Shown one piece after another: positions 48,333 through 57,656 of a DNA stretch of 64,000 bases. The translations under genes and the position numbers were made by a program. Position 1 is the stretch's first letter. Each line of letters opens with the position of its first letter. The DNA lies in the NCBI GenBank assembly GCA_019637155.1, contig JAHBWE010000002.1, positions 186,001 to 250,000 on the forward strand. Direction: 5' to 3'. This DNA comes from Labilithrix sp. (GTDB taxonomy: Bacteria > Myxococcota_A > Polyangia > Polyangiales > Polyangiaceae). Below the pieces are notes generated by a model that saw nothing but the letters and a program-made list of their open reading frames with translations, had not been told where the DNA came from and did no database searches.

Positions 48333-48991
48333 GACGCCTCCGGGGCGAGGACCGCCGCGTGATCGCGGAGCGCGGCGAGGTGCTCGGCGACGGCGGCGCG
48401 TCCCTCGTCGCCGCCGTCGAGGCCGCGCCAGCGACGGCGCACGCGGCCGACGAGCGCGTAGCACGCGTGGATCGGGACGAGCACGCAGTCGCCGCCGTTC
48501 CCGTCAGGGCCCGCGTCGAAGCTCACGAGGAGCGCCTCGACGTCGTCCTCGAGCACGCGCGCGAGCGGCGTGCGCGCGGCGATCGCCTCCCACGTCTCGA
48601 GCGGGAGCAACGACTCCACCGGTCCGGCCGGGCTCGGGTACGCCGCCGTCCATCCGCCCGCAGCGGTGCTGCGGAAGAAGAAGGCGATCCCGACCGGGAT
48701 CCCGAGCGCCTCCCACTCGTGATGCTCGAGGCGGAACGACGGATCGCGGAGGTGACGTTCCGGGACCGCGCGCCACCGCGTCCGCGCCGGATGTCCGTCG
48801 TTCGTGGGGGACGGCGGGCGCGCGAAGAGGAGCGCGCACGGCCGGCACGCGCAGGCGAGCGCGCGCCGATCGACGTCGGCGAGGTGAGCGTGATCGCGAT
48901 CGAGCGGCGCGCCGCAGAGCTCGCAGCCGTGCGCGGAGCGTGAAACGTGCCGCCGCGTGACGAAGGGCTGGAGCGCGCCGAAGAGCGTCAT
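48329..48991 (-). CDS. DUF5947-family hydrogenase-cluster protein
   Basis: 220 residues with two Cys pairs at the N-terminus (CELCGAPLDRDH; CACRPCALLFARP) that look like a zinc or iron-sulfur site. They are followed by LGIPVGIAFFFRSTAAGGW, YPSPAGPVESLLPLETW and LVPIHACYALVGRVRRRWRG, as in DUF5947 proteins of group 1h operons. Cytoplasmic. It may carry metal or electrons for hydrogenase assembly; no experiment is known to me. Confidence 0.85.
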   Translation of the reverse strand: MTLFGALQPFVTRRHVSRSAHGCELCGAPLDRDHAHLADVDRRALACACRPCALLFARPPSPTNDGHPARTRWRAVPERHLRDPSFRLEHHEWEALGIPVGIAFFFRSTAAGGWTAAYPSPAGPVESLLPLETWEAIAARTPLARVLEDDVEALLVSFDAGPDGNGGDCVLVPIHACYALVGRVRRRWRGLDGGDEGRAAVAEHLAALRDHAAVLAPEAS

Positions 48992-49563
48992 CGCGCGACC
49001 TCTTCACCGTCCGCTTGCGGCGGGCGCTTTCGGTGGAGCTGGACGAGGTCGCGCCCCGGCGAGGCCGCGAACGCGCCGTCGCGCGTGATCTCGACGCGCT
49101 CGAGGTCGGGCGCGGCGTCCTCGATCGCGCGCCGGAGGGCCGCCTCGAGGCCGGCGCCGCCGAGCGGGCTGCTCCGCCAGTCGCCGGTGACGCGGACCGC
49201 GAGGACGCCGTGCGCGACGAGCCCGTGCTCGATCCTGCCGCTCGAGACCTCCGCCCCCGCGGCGCGCCGCACGTGCTCGATCGCGCGCGCGACGCGCTCT
49301 TCGAGCGGCACGGGATGGAGCCCGTGGAGGAGGAGCACGCTCGCGACGACGGGATCGTCGGAGAGGCGCGCGCGGGCGTCGTCGTCGAGCGGTCCCTTCT
49401 CCGCGAGCGCGCCGAGGGTGCGCGCGAACGCCTCGCCGTACACGCTCGTGAGCGCCGCGACGAGCTCCTGGACGCGCGCCCACGCCGCCGGTGCGATCGA
49501 CGCTCGAAGGTCGGCGAGGAGCTGCTCGATCCGCTCGCTCGCGCGGCGCATCTCGTCGCTCAT
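48988..49563 (-). CDS. NifU-like domain protein without cysteines
   Basis: 191 residues. A helical N-terminal half (RRASERIEQLLADLRASIAP) precedes a domain shaped like the NifU C-terminal (Nfu) domain: LAVRVTGDWRSSPLGGAGLEAALRRAIEDAAPDLERVEIT. In true Nfu proteins the loop after the LTG strand carries CxxC to bind a [4Fe-4S] cluster; here it reads DWRSSPLG and the whole protein has no Cys. It cannot be an ordinary scaffold, so a structural or docking role is more likely. Coupled to hhyL and DUF5947 by ATGA overlaps. Confidence 0.75.
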   Translation of the reverse strand: MSDEMRRASERIEQLLADLRASIAPAAWARVQELVAALTSVYGEAFARTLGALAEKGPLDDDARARLSDDPVVASVLLLHGLHPVPLEERVARAIEHVRRAAGAEVSSGRIEHGLVAHGVLAVRVTGDWRSSPLGGAGLEAALRRAIEDAAPDLERVEITRDGAFAASPGRDLVQLHRKRPPQADGEEVAR

Positions 49564-51341
49564 CGCGGCACCACGAAGTGGGAGGGAGAGTGAACGACCG
49601 CGATCTCCTTGCCCTCGCCGAGCCACATGTGGACGCCGCAGGGGAGGCACGGATCGAAGCTCCGCACCGTGCGCAGGATGTCGATCCCCTTGAAGTCGTC
49701 CTGGCCGTTCTCCTCGAAGATGGGGCAGCCCTGGACCGCGTCTTCGTAGGGGCCGGGCGTGCCGTAGGTGTCGCGCGGAGAGGCGTTCCACGGCGTCGGC
49801 GGGTAGGGGTGGTAGTTCGCGATCTTGCCGCCGCGGATCACCATGTGATGGGAGAGGACGCCGCGGACGGCCTCGGTGAAGCCGCAGCCGATCGCCTCCT
49901 TCGGGACCTTGAAGTCGTTCCAGGTTCGCGAGCTGCCTTTGCGCAGCTCCTCGAGCGCGCGCTCGGCGAAATAGAGGCCACACGCCGCGGCGTAGGCCTG
50001 GAAATACGAGCGCGCGCGGTTCCGCTCGATCGTGTTGGACCACGTGGGGACCTTCCACTCGAGCGTGACCGCCGGCTTCAGCGCCGTGCGCGGGAGCTCG
50101 ATGCGGACGCTGTGGCCGGTGGCCTTGAGGTAGGGGAAGTCGACGAGCCCGGCGAGGGCGGTGGCCCAGAGGCGCGCGAGCGGTCCGCCGCCGGTGTCGA
50201 GCGCGAGGTGGTCCTTCCCGTCGAACCAGCGCGGGGACATGACCCAGGTGTAGTGCTTGTCGAAGTCGCGCTTCTGCGGCACCGGCAAGGTGTGCTGGTT
50301 CCAGGGGTGGCGCGGATCGACCTTGTTCCCGAGCGGGTCGTGGCTGACGAAGATCTCCTGCTCGTTCCAGTCCTTGTAGAAGGAGCTCCCGAGCAGGATG
50401 CGGAGGCCGAGGTTGATGTCGACGAGGTCGGTCGTGACGAGCTTGCCGTCGACGACGATGCCGGGGGTGACGAACATCCTTCGTCCCCACTTCGTCATAT
50501 TTTCGTATTTGAAATCGCAGTGATCGGGGTCCTGGAATGCGCCCCAGCACCCCAGCAGAATGCGGCGATTGCCGACTTTCTCGTAACCGGGAATGGCCTC
50601 GTAGAAGAAGTCGAAGAGGTCGTCGTGGAGCGGGACCACCCGCTTCAGGAACTCGATGTAGCGCATCAGTCGAACGATGTAGTCGTTGAAGAGCTGCACC
50701 GTCGCCGGGGTGCCGATGCCGCCGGGATAGAGCGTCGACGGGTGGACGTGGCGCCCCTCCATCAGGCAGAACATCTCGCGCGTCATGCGGCTCATCTGGA
50801 GCGCCTCGCGGTAGAACTCGCCCTCGATCGGGTTCACCGCCTTCATGATGTCGCCGACCGTCGCGTAGCCGTGGGCCTCCGCGTTCCGCGCCGGCGTCTG
50901 CTGCGCGCGCTCCCAGACGCCGGGGTTGGTCTCGCGGACCATCTTTTCGCAGTAGTCGACGCAGACAAGGTTCTCCTGGAAGATGTTGTGGTCGAACATG
51001 AACTCGGCCGCTTCGCCGAGGTTGATCATCCACTCCGCGAGGTGGGGCGGCGTCACGCCGTAGGCCATGTTCTGCGCGTAGCAGGAGCAGGTGGCGTGGT
51101 TGTCTCCGCAGATGCCGCAGATGCGGCTCGTGATGAAGTGGGCGTCGCGCGGGTCTTTGCCCTTCATGAAGATGCTGTATCCGCGGAAGATCGACGACGT
51201 GCTGTGGCACTCGGCGACGACCTTGTTCGCGAAATCGATCTTCGTATAAATCCCGAGGCTCCCGACGATGCGGGTGATCGGGTCCCAGTGCATCTCGACG
51301 AGGCCGGATTTGGTGCCGCCGTTCGTGGTCGTATTTGCCAT
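49560..51341 (-). CDS. hhyL: [NiFe]-hydrogenase large subunit, group 1h (actinobacterial type)
   Basis: 593 residues; splits H2 at the Ni-Fe(CN)2CO site. The L1 motif is SRICGICGDNHATC (Cys 75 and 78) and the L2 motif DPCLPCGVH (Cys 565 and 568, His 571). About 22 residues follow the L2 His and should be removed by the protease encoded downstream. The sequence style (TSRICGICGDNHATCSCYA, SFDPCLPCGVHM) fits the high-affinity group 1h enzymes that oxidise trace H2 in air. A strong ribosome binding site (GGGAGGA) precedes ATG 51341. Confidence 0.95.
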   Translation of the reverse strand: MANTTTNGGTKSGLVEMHWDPITRIVGSLGIYTKIDFANKVVAECHSTSSIFRGYSIFMKGKDPRDAHFITSRICGICGDNHATCSCYAQNMAYGVTPPHLAEWMINLGEAAEFMFDHNIFQENLVCVDYCEKMVRETNPGVWERAQQTPARNAEAHGYATVGDIMKAVNPIEGEFYREALQMSRMTREMFCLMEGRHVHPSTLYPGGIGTPATVQLFNDYIVRLMRYIEFLKRVVPLHDDLFDFFYEAIPGYEKVGNRRILLGCWGAFQDPDHCDFKYENMTKWGRRMFVTPGIVVDGKLVTTDLVDINLGLRILLGSSFYKDWNEQEIFVSHDPLGNKVDPRHPWNQHTLPVPQKRDFDKHYTWVMSPRWFDGKDHLALDTGGGPLARLWATALAGLVDFPYLKATGHSVRIELPRTALKPAVTLEWKVPTWSNTIERNRARSYFQAYAAACGLYFAERALEELRKGSSRTWNDFKVPKEAIGCGFTEAVRGVLSHHMVIRGGKIANYHPYPPTPWNASPRDTYGTPGPYEDAVQGCPIFEENGQDDFKGIDILRTVRSFDPCLPCGVHMWLGEGKEIAVVHSPSHFVVPR

Positions 51342-51354
51342 TTCGTCCTCCCGC

Positions 51355-52389
51355 TCACCAAATCGGTTTGTAGCCGGTCGAGAGCGTGCTCCCGCGCTTT
51401 CGCCATTTCGTCTCGGTGTCGACCGTCTTCTTCGTGATTTCGCGGAGCGACCGGATCATCCCGCCGTAGAGCTTCACCGCGGTCGACGACACGCTCCCGC
51501 CCGGCGGCTCATCCATGAACGGCATGAACATGTCGGGGAACCCCGGCATCGTGCAGCCGATGCAGATGCCGCCGACGTTGGGGCAGCCGCCGAGCCCGTT
51601 CATCCACCCCCGCTTCGGGACGTTGCACTTCACGACCGGGCCCCAGCACCCGATCTTCACGAGGCACTCCACCGTGCCGTACTCCTTCGTGAACTGCCCT
51701 TGCTCGTAGAAGCCGGCGCGGTCGCAGCCCTCGTGGACGGTGAGCGAGAAGAGCCAGGTCGGGCGCAGCTTGTCGTCGAGCGGGATCATCGGCGCGTTGC
51801 CGTTCACCTGCTGGAGCAGGTAGTGGATCGTCTCGGAGAGGTTGTCGGGCTGGATCGGGCAGCCCGGCACGCAGACGATCGGGAGCCCCGCCTTCGTCCG
51901 GAAATTCCAGCCGAGGTAGTCGGGGAGCCCCATCGCGCCGGTGGGGTTGCCCTCCATCGCGTGGATGCCGCCGTAGGTCGCGCAGGTCCCGACCGCGATG
52001 ATGGCGGTCGCCTTCGGCGCGAGCCGATCGATCCACGCGCAGGTCGTCCGCGGCTGACCGGTCGCGGGGTCGTTGCCGAAGCCCGCCCAGTACCCTTCCT
52101 TCTTCGTCTCCTCGTTCGGGATCGATCCTTCGATGACGAGGACGAAGGGATCGAGCTCCCCGCGCTCGGCCTTGAAGAACCAATCCATGAACTCGTCGCC
52201 GACCTGGTAGTCGATGAGCGGCCAGTGGAACTGGACCTTCGGCAGGCCCGGGAGCGCGCCGAGCGCGATCTCCTCGATGCTCGGCTGGGTCGCGGCGGTG
52301 AGCGCGACGGAGTCACCGTCGCAGCTCAATCCTGCGTTGATCCAGAGGACGTGGACCACGGTCTCCGGTTTCTTCGCTTCAGCGCTCAT
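51355..52389 (-). CDS. hhyS: [NiFe]-hydrogenase small subunit, group 1h
   Basis: 344 residues; carries the three iron-sulfur clusters. The proximal site reads [13 protein letters not shown]: where most small subunits have CxxC, the second Cys is Asp 26 after Cys 23, as described for the actinobacterial-type enzyme of Ralstonia, whose proximal cluster has three Cys and one Asp. Other ligands are in [40 protein letters not shown] and [13 protein letters not shown]. There is no twin-arginine leader, so the enzyme stays on the cytoplasmic side. ATG 52389 overlaps the hypB stop. Confidence 0.95.
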   Translation of the reverse strand: MSAEAKKPETVVHVLWINAGLSCDGDSVALTAATQPSIEEIALGALPGLPKVQFHWPLIDYQVGDEFMDWFFKAERGELDPFVLVIEGSIPNEETKKEGYWAGFGNDPATGQPRTTCAWIDRLAPKATAIIAVGTCATYGGIHAMEGNPTGAMGLPDYLGWNFRTKAGLPIVCVPGCPIQPDNLSETIHYLLQQVNGNAPMIPLDDKLRPTWLFSLTVHEGCDRAGFYEQGQFTKEYGTVECLVKIGCWGPVVKCNVPKRGWMNGLGGCPNVGGICIGCTMPGFPDMFMPFMDEPPGGSVSSTAVKLYGGMIRSLREITKKTVDTETKWRKRGSTLSTGYKPIW

Positions 52390-53159
52390 CGTGACAGCTC
52401 CTTCTCCAACTCCGCTCGTTCGTTTCGAATCCAGCCGTAGAGCGCCTCGAGCCCCGCGCCCGTCCGCACCGAGAGCGGAAAGACCTGGAGGCCCGGATTG
52501 ACCTTGTGCGCGTTCGCGAGGCACCGGTCGACGTCGACGTCGAGGTGCGGGACGAGGTCGGTCTTGCTCAGCACGACCACGTCGGCCGCGCGGAACATGT
52601 GCGGGTACTTGAGCGGTTTGTCCTCGCCCTCCGTCACCGAGAAGACGACGACCTTCGCGCGCTCGCCGAGGTCGAACATCGCCGGGCAGACGAGGTTTCC
52701 GACGTTCTCGATGAAGAGGATCGAGCCGCGCGCCGGCTCGAGCTCGCGCATCGCGGCGCCGACGCGCTCGGCGTCGAGGTGGCAGCCGGCGCCGGTGTTG
52801 ATCTGCACCGCCCGGCAGCCCGTCGCGCGGATCCGCTCGGCGTCGTTCTCGGTCTCTTGGTCGCCTTCGATCACCGCGAGCGGGGCGTCGCGCTCGAGCT
52901 CCTTGATCATCCGCTCGAGGAGCGCGGTCTTCCCGGCGCCGGGCGAGCTCATGAGGTTCAGCGCGAGGATGCGCTGCGCGTCGAAGAAGCCGCGGTTCCG
53001 CTCGGCGAGTCGGTCGTTCTTCGCGAGCACGGCCTGCTCCATCCGGATCACCTTGTCGTCTTCGTGATGATGGTGGTGGTGATCGTGATGGTGGTGATCG
53101 TGGTCATGGTGGTGATGACCGTGCCCGCTCGTGTCTGCACATCCGCAAGTCCCGCACAT
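52386..53159 (-). CDS. hypB: Hydrogenase nickel incorporation GTPase HypB
   Basis: 257 residues. It has the N-terminal CxxCxC nickel site (MCGTCGC), a run with 16 His between residues 13 and 32 for nickel storage, then the GTPase: Walker [13 protein letters not shown] (71-78), [12 protein letters not shown], the metal-site Cys in [14 protein letters not shown], and [13 protein letters not shown]. It passes nickel to the large subunit with HypA, encoded two bases upstream. Confidence 0.96.
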   Translation of the reverse strand: MCGTCGCADTSGHGHHHHDHDHHHHDHHHHHHEDDKVIRMEQAVLAKNDRLAERNRGFFDAQRILALNLMSSPGAGKTALLERMIKELERDAPLAVIEGDQETENDAERIRATGCRAVQINTGAGCHLDAERVGAAMRELEPARGSILFIENVGNLVCPAMFDLGERAKVVVFSVTEGEDKPLKYPHMFRAADVVVLSKTDLVPHLDVDVDRCLANAHKVNPGLQVFPLSVRTGAGLEALYGWIRNERAELEKELSR

Positions 53160-53161
53160 GA

Positions 53162-53491
53162 TCAGGCGACCTCCACGTCTTGAATGACCAGCTCCTGGCC
53201 GGCGAGGATCGCGACCCTCGCCGAACCGCACGCGCAGAGAGGAAGGCCGTCGCTCATCGCGAAGACGTCGTCGCACTCTTCGCAGCGGGCTTTGGCGGCG
53301 ACGGGCTCGATCTCGAGCGCGGCGCCCTCGAGCGACGTCGACTGCGTCGCGACGTCGAAGCAGAATCGCATCGCGTCCGGCACCACCGCGACGAGCGCGC
53401 CGACGCGGAGGCGGACGCGGACGACGCGACGCGCGCCGAGCCGCGCGCTCACTTCGTCGACGACGCGCTGGACGATCGCGAGCTCGTGCAT
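53162..53491 (-). CDS. hypA: Hydrogenase nickel incorporation protein HypA
   Basis: 109 residues starting with the invariant nickel-binding MHELAIVQ (ATG 53491). The zinc site is formed by RCEECDDVF and CACGSARV, giving two CxxC/CxC pairs. It ends VIQDVEVA. It is the first gene of the minus-strand unit, and its promoter must lie in the 219 bases shared with hypF. Confidence 0.93.
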   Translation of the reverse strand: MHELAIVQRVVDEVSARLGARRVVRVRLRVGALVAVVPDAMRFCFDVATQSTSLEGAALEIEPVAAKARCEECDDVFAMSDGLPLCACGSARVAILAGQELVIQDVEVA

Positions 53492-53710
53492 CTCATGACC
53501 GTAGGTCGAACTCCCGATCTGTCGAAGGCTGATTTCGTCTCGATGAAGGCTATTTGCAATTTGAAACAGGTATTGCAGTGATCGGATGACGACGGGATCG
53601 GGCGACGCGCGGTCATCCGTCTCATGTCGTCGAGTGCTACGGCGTGTCCGTCGCACTTCGAACTTCGATGTCGCGTTGATCCGAATTGCAGTCGGGGTCA
53701 GGATCGATGG
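53492..53710. promoter_or_regulatory. Divergent promoter region between hypA and hypF
   Basis: 219 bases control both the long hydrogenase/ACIII/oxidase unit (minus) and hypFCDE (plus). An AT-richer patch at 53541-53580 stands out from the GC-rich surroundings. The 8-mer attgcagt occurs at 53572-53579 and 53685-53692, and a palindromic ttgcaa at 53554-53559. I could not place a convincing sigma-54 or sigma-70 promoter. Confidence 0.5.
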
Positions 53711-56263
53711 ATGGGCGCCGCCGTCACGAGCCGTCGTCGACTGCGTGTTCGCGGCACCGTCCAAGGCGTCGGGTTCCGGCCGTTCGTGTATCGGCTCGCG
53801 CACGAGCACGGCCTCGACGGCTTCGTCCGCAACGACGGCGCGGGCGTGTGGATCGAGGTGGAGGGGACGACGCGCGGGCTCACGCGCTTCGAGGCGCTGC
53901 TGCGTGACGAGCCGCCCCCGCTCGCGCGCATCGTCTCCGTCGACGCCGACGACGTGCCGTCACGCGGCGGCGCGGGCTTCCGCATCGTCGAGAGCGCCTC
54001 CGCGCCGTCGACGCGCGCGCTCGTCCCGGCCGACGTCGCGCCGTGCGACGACTGCCTGCGCGAGCTCTTCGATCCGCGCGACCGCCGCCATCGCTACCCG
54101 TTCATCAACTGCACCGCGTGCGGCCCGCGCTACACGGTCGTGACGGCCCTCCCATACGACCGCGCGCGCACGACGATGAGCGCCTTCCCGCTCTGCGCCG
54201 AGTGCCACGCCGAATACGAAGACCCGACCACCCGCCGCTTCCACGCCGAGCCCACCGCATGCACGACCTGCGGCCCCTCCCTCCGCCTCATCGCCCCGAC
54301 CACGCGAGCATCGACCGCACGCGGGGAGGAACCGCATGCGCTTGCGGAGGGAGGTGCTCCGTTCGCGCGTGAGGATGGGGCGCGTGTGTTTTCGGAGGGC
54401 GGTGCTCGGTTCGCGCGTGAGGATGGGGCGGGGGGCCTTGCGGTGCGTGGTGTTCAGGCTGTGCGCGAGGGCGCGCTTCGGGGCGCGGTGCGCGCGATCG
54501 CGGCGGGGGGCGTCGTGGCGGTGAAGGGGGCGGGGGGGTATCTGCTCGCGGTGGACGCGTGGAACGCGGCGGCGGTGGCGCGGCTCCGCGCGCGGAAGCG
54601 GCGGCCGGACAAGCCGTTCGCGCTCATGGCGCGGGGGCTCGCGGAGATCGAGGCGCTCGCGCACGTCTCCGTCGTCGAGCGCGCGGCGTTGCTCTCGCCG
54701 GCGCGGCCGATCGTGCTCCTCCGTCTCCGCGACGGCGTCGATGCGCCGGAAGGGGTCGCGCCGCGGCTCCGCGAGATCGGGATGATGCTCCCGTCGACGC
54801 CGCTCCATGCGCTCCTCCTCGCGGACGGTCCCCCGCTCCAGGTGATGACGAGCGGCAACGCGCGCGACGAGCCGATCGCGAAAGACGACGAGGACGCGTT
54901 CGCGCGGCTCGGCTCGATCGCGGACGTCTTCCTCGCGCACGACCGCCCGATCCATACCCGCGTCGACGACTCCGTCGTACGCGTGACCGGAGGCGCGACG
55001 CAGCTCCTCCGCCGCGCGCGCGGCTTCGTCCCCGAAGCTCTCGCGCTCCCGAAAGCGCCCGCGTTCCCAAAGGAGAGCGAGAGCGCGCACCCGGAGGCGC
55101 TCGTGTTGCCTGTCGTGGGGCCGGCCGTTCTTGCGGTGGGGGCCGACCTCAAGAATGCGGTTTGTCTCACGCGTGGCGGGGAGGCGTTTCTTTCTCAGCA
55201 TGTCGGGGACCTCGCGGCGCCGGCGGCGCTCGACTTCTTCGTCGAGACGATCGACAAGCTCGCCGGCTTCCTCGACGTCCGCCCCGCGCACGTCGCGCAC
55301 GACCTCCACCCGGAGTACCGGTCCACGCGCTGGGCGCTCGCGTGCGGGCGCGCGCTCGTGCCGGTTCAGCATCACCACGCCCACGTCGCGTCGTGCCTCG
55401 CCGAGCATGGGCGCGTCGGGCCCGCCATCGGCGTCGCCTTCGACGGCACCGGCTGCGGGCCCGACGGCTCGCTCTGGGGCGGCGAGCTCCTCGTCTTCGA
55501 CCTCGCCGGCTTCCGCCGCGCCGGTCACCTCCGACCGCTCGCGCTCCCCGGCGGGGAGGCCGCCATCCGCGAGCCGTGGCGCCTCGCGCTCGCCGCGCTC
55601 GTCGACGCGGGCGTCGGCGACGGCGTCATCGCCGACGTCCTCGCGGACGTCGCTCCCTCGAAGCGCGCGCTCGTCGAGCGCATGATCGCGCGCGCCGTCG
55701 CGACACCCCACGCGACCGGCGCCGGTCGCTGGTTCGACGCCGTCGCCGCGATCGCCGGCGGCGCGCGCGCGATCTCCTACGAAGGCCAGGCCGCGATCGA
55801 GCTCGCGGCCGCGGCGACGAACGCGCCGTACGACCTCGCGTTCCACGGCGCCGAGCCGTACGAGCTCGCGTTCCACGGCGCCGAGCCGTACGAGCTCGCG
55901 TTCGATGGCGGCGAGCCGTTCGTCGTCGACCTCCGGCCGACCGTGCGCGCGATCGCGGCCGACGTCGTCGCGGGGGCTTCGCGCGGCGCGGTGTCTGCCC
56001 GCTTCCACGAGACCGTCGCGCGCGCGATCGCGCTCGCGTGCCGTCGCGTCCGCGCCGCGACGCGGATCGGGCTCGTCGCCCTCTCGGGCGGGTGCTTCCA
56101 GAACCGCCTCCTGTCCGAGCGCGCCGCGGCGCTGCTCGGCGCGGACGGCTTCGAGGTTTTCGTCCATCGCCGCGTGCCGCCGAACGACGGCGGCGTCGCG
56201 TTCGGACAAGCAGCGATCGCGAGCTGTCGCCTCTGGCGGCGACGAAACCGAAAGGGTGGGTGA
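53711..56263 (+). CDS. hypF: Carbamoyltransferase HypF
   Basis: 850 residues. It makes the carbamoyl group used for the CN ligands of the active site. Domains: acylphosphatase-like (RGTVQGVGFRPFVYRLA), two zinc fingers (CDDCLRELFD...NCTACGPRY; CAECHAEYED...CTTCGPS), a YrdC-like domain (GGVVAVKGAGGYLLAVD), and a Kae1-like domain with HHHAHVASCLAEH. Two stretches of recent duplication are unusual: a 48-base repeat in the linker at 54343-54430 and a 30-base unit repeated three times at 55825-55914. ATG 53711 is chosen because it leads directly into the acylphosphatase domain. Confidence 0.95.
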   Translation: MGAAVTSRRRLRVRGTVQGVGFRPFVYRLAHEHGLDGFVRNDGAGVWIEVEGTTRGLTRFEALLRDEPPPLARIVSVDADDVPSRGGAGFRIVESASAPSTRALVPADVAPCDDCLRELFDPRDRRHRYPFINCTACGPRYTVVTALPYDRARTTMSAFPLCAECHAEYEDPTTRRFHAEPTACTTCGPSLRLIAPTTRASTARGEEPHALAEGGAPFAREDGARVFSEGGARFAREDGAGGLAVRGVQAVREGALRGAVRAIAAGGVVAVKGAGGYLLAVDAWNAAAVARLRARKRRPDKPFALMARGLAEIEALAHVSVVERAALLSPARPIVLLRLRDGVDAPEGVAPRLREIGMMLPSTPLHALLLADGPPLQVMTSGNARDEPIAKDDEDAFARLGSIADVFLAHDRPIHTRVDDSVVRVTGGATQLLRRARGFVPEALALPKAPAFPKESESAHPEALVLPVVGPAVLAVGADLKNAVCLTRGGEAFLSQHVGDLAAPAALDFFVETIDKLAGFLDVRPAHVAHDLHPEYRSTRWALACGRALVPVQHHHAHVASCLAEHGRVGPAIGVAFDGTGCGPDGSLWGGELLVFDLAGFRRAGHLRPLALPGGEAAIREPWRLALAALVDAGVGDGVIADVLADVAPSKRALVERMIARAVATPHATGAGRWFDAVAAIAGGARAISYEGQAAIELAAAATNAPYDLAFHGAEPYELAFHGAEPYELAFDGGEPFVVDLRPTVRAIAADVVAGASRGAVSARFHETVARAIALACRRVRAATRIGLVALSGGCFQNRLLSERAAALLGADGFEVFVHRRVPPNDGGVAFGQAAIASCRLWRRRNRKGG
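54343..54430 (+). repeat. 48-base tandem repeat in the HypF linker
   Basis: Two copies encode EGGAPFAREDGARVFS and EGGARFAREDGAGGLA between the zinc-finger and YrdC-like domains. The DNA copies share gttcgcgcgtgaggatgggg. In frame, so the protein stays intact. Confidence 0.75.
55825..55914 (+). repeat. Triple 30-base tandem repeat in the HypF C-terminal domain
   Basis: Three units encode PYDLAFHGAE, PYELAFHGAE and PYELAFDGGE; the DNA differs by one to four bases per unit. It lengthens a loop in the Kae1-like domain between the GQAAIELA helix and the VVDLRPTV strand, without breaking the frame. Confidence 0.85.
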
Positions 56264-56268
56264 CGAAC

Positions 56269-56538
56269 GTGTGCCTTGGCATTCCCGGAGAAGTGATCGA
56301 CGTCCGTGACCTCCACGGCGTTCGCTACGGAACGGTGCAGTTCGCGGGCGTGACGCGCGACGTGTGCCTCGAGTGTCAGCCCGACGTCGCGCCCGGCGAC
56401 TTCGTGCTCGTCCACGTCGGCTTCGCGATCGCGAAGATCGACCGCGAGGAGGCGGCGCGCGCGTGGCGCGTGCTCGAGGAGATCGGAGAGCTCAACGACC
56501 TGTTCGCGAACGGTGAAGAGAGGGGAGGCGTGTCATGA
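56269..56538 (+). CDS. hypC: Hydrogenase assembly chaperone HypC
   Basis: 89 residues. GTG 56269 is the start because Cys 2 must follow directly: the protein reads (M)[11 protein letters not shown], the invariant HypC start that holds the Fe(CN)2CO unit. [16 protein letters not shown] is the conserved core. It lies five bases after hypF and overlaps hypD by ATGA. Confidence 0.95.
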   Translation: MCLGIPGEVIDVRDLHGVRYGTVQFAGVTRDVCLECQPDVAPGDFVLVHVGFAIAKIDREEAARAWRVLEEIGELNDLFANGEERGGVS

Positions 56539-57656
56539 AGTACGTCGACGAATACCGGAACAGCAAGGTCGCCGCCGCGCTCGCGAAGCGCATCGGCGAG
56601 GTCGCGTCGCGCCCGTGGGTGCTGATGGAGATCTGCGGAGGTCAGACCCACTCCATCGTCCGTTACGGCATCGATCGCATCCTGCCGCGCGAGGTGGAGC
56701 TCGTGCACGGGCCGGGGTGCCCCGTCTGCGTGACGCCGCTCGAGACGATCGATCGCGCGCACGCGATCGCGCGCGAGCCGGACGTGATCTTCACGTCGTT
56801 CGGCGACATGCTCCGCGTCCCCGGCTCGGCGACGGACCTCCTCCAGCTCCGCAGCCGCGGCGCCGACGTCCGGATCGTGTACGCCCCGACCGACGCGGTC
56901 GCGATCGCGCGCGAGAACCCCGACAAACGCGTCGTCTTCTTCGGGATCGGCTTCGAGACGACCGCGCCCGCGAACGCGCTCGCGGTGTCGCAGGCGCGTC
57001 GCCTCGGGGTCGCGAACTTCTCGATGCTCGTCTCCCACGTGCGCGTGCCGCCGGCGATCGACGCGATCCTCGATGCGCGCGACAACCGCGTCCAAGGGTT
57101 CCTCGGCCCCGGCCACGTCTGCGCGGTGGTCGGCACCGAGGAGTACGAGGAGCTCACCGCGCGCCATCACGTCCCGATCGTGATCGCGGGCTTCGAGCCG
57201 ATCGACCTGCTCGAGGGGATCCTCATGACGGTGCAGCAGCTCGAGGAAGGACGCGCCGAGACCGAGAACCAGTACAAGCGGACGGTGAAGCGCGAGGGCA
57301 ACGCCGGCGCGCGGCGCCTCGTCGACGAGGTCTTCGAGGTCTCCGATCGCAAGTGGCGCGGCATCGGCCTCATCCCGCGCTCGGGCCTCCGCCTCCGCGA
57401 GGAGTACCGCGCCCACGACGCGGAGGCGCTCTTCGACGTGCAGGCGATCACGACCGCGGAGTCGACCGCGTGCATCAGCGGCCTCGTCCTCCGCGGGCTC
57501 AAGAAGCCGTCGGACTGCCCCGCCTTCGGCAAGACCTGTCGCCCGGAGCAGCCGCTCGGCGCGACGATGGTCTCGGCCGAGGGCGCGTGCGCGGCGTATT
57601 GGCAATACGGCCGCCGACCCGACCTCGAGGTCGCGCCGGGAGGCGAACATGCTTGA
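56535..57656 (+). CDS. hypD: Hydrogenase formation protein HypD
   Basis: 373 residues. It is the [4Fe-4S] scaffold on which the Fe(CN)2CO unit is built with HypC. Signatures are [39 protein letters not shown] and the C-terminal cluster site [17 protein letters not shown] with EGACAAYW. The start overlaps hypC (ATGA) and the end overlaps hypE by eight bases. Confidence 0.96.
   Translation: MKYVDEYRNSKVAAALAKRIGEVASRPWVLMEICGGQTHSIVRYGIDRILPREVELVHGPGCPVCVTPLETIDRAHAIAREPDVIFTSFGDMLRVPGSATDLLQLRSRGADVRIVYAPTDAVAIARENPDKRVVFFGIGFETTAPANALAVSQARRLGVANFSMLVSHVRVPPAIDAILDARDNRVQGFLGPGHVCAVVGTEEYEELTARHHVPIVIAGFEPIDLLEGILMTVQQLEEGRAETENQYKRTVKREGNAGARRLVDEVFEVSDRKWRGIGLIPRSGLRLREEYRAHDAEALFDVQAITTAESTACISGLVLRGLKKPSDCPAFGKTCRPEQPLGATMVSAEGACAAYWQYGRRPDLEVAPGGEHA

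Noticed and set aside
52980..53160. Simple-sequence repeat at 53040-53130
   Set aside because: It is the His-codon run of hypB, a normal nickel-binding feature.
53540..53580. Sigma-54 promoter upstream of hypA or hypF
   Set aside because: TTGCA elements exist but no GG lies at the required spacing upstream of the GC on either strand.
54343..55914. CRISPR-like repeats in hypF
   Set aside because: The repeats are contiguous, in frame and without spacers; no cas gene is near.
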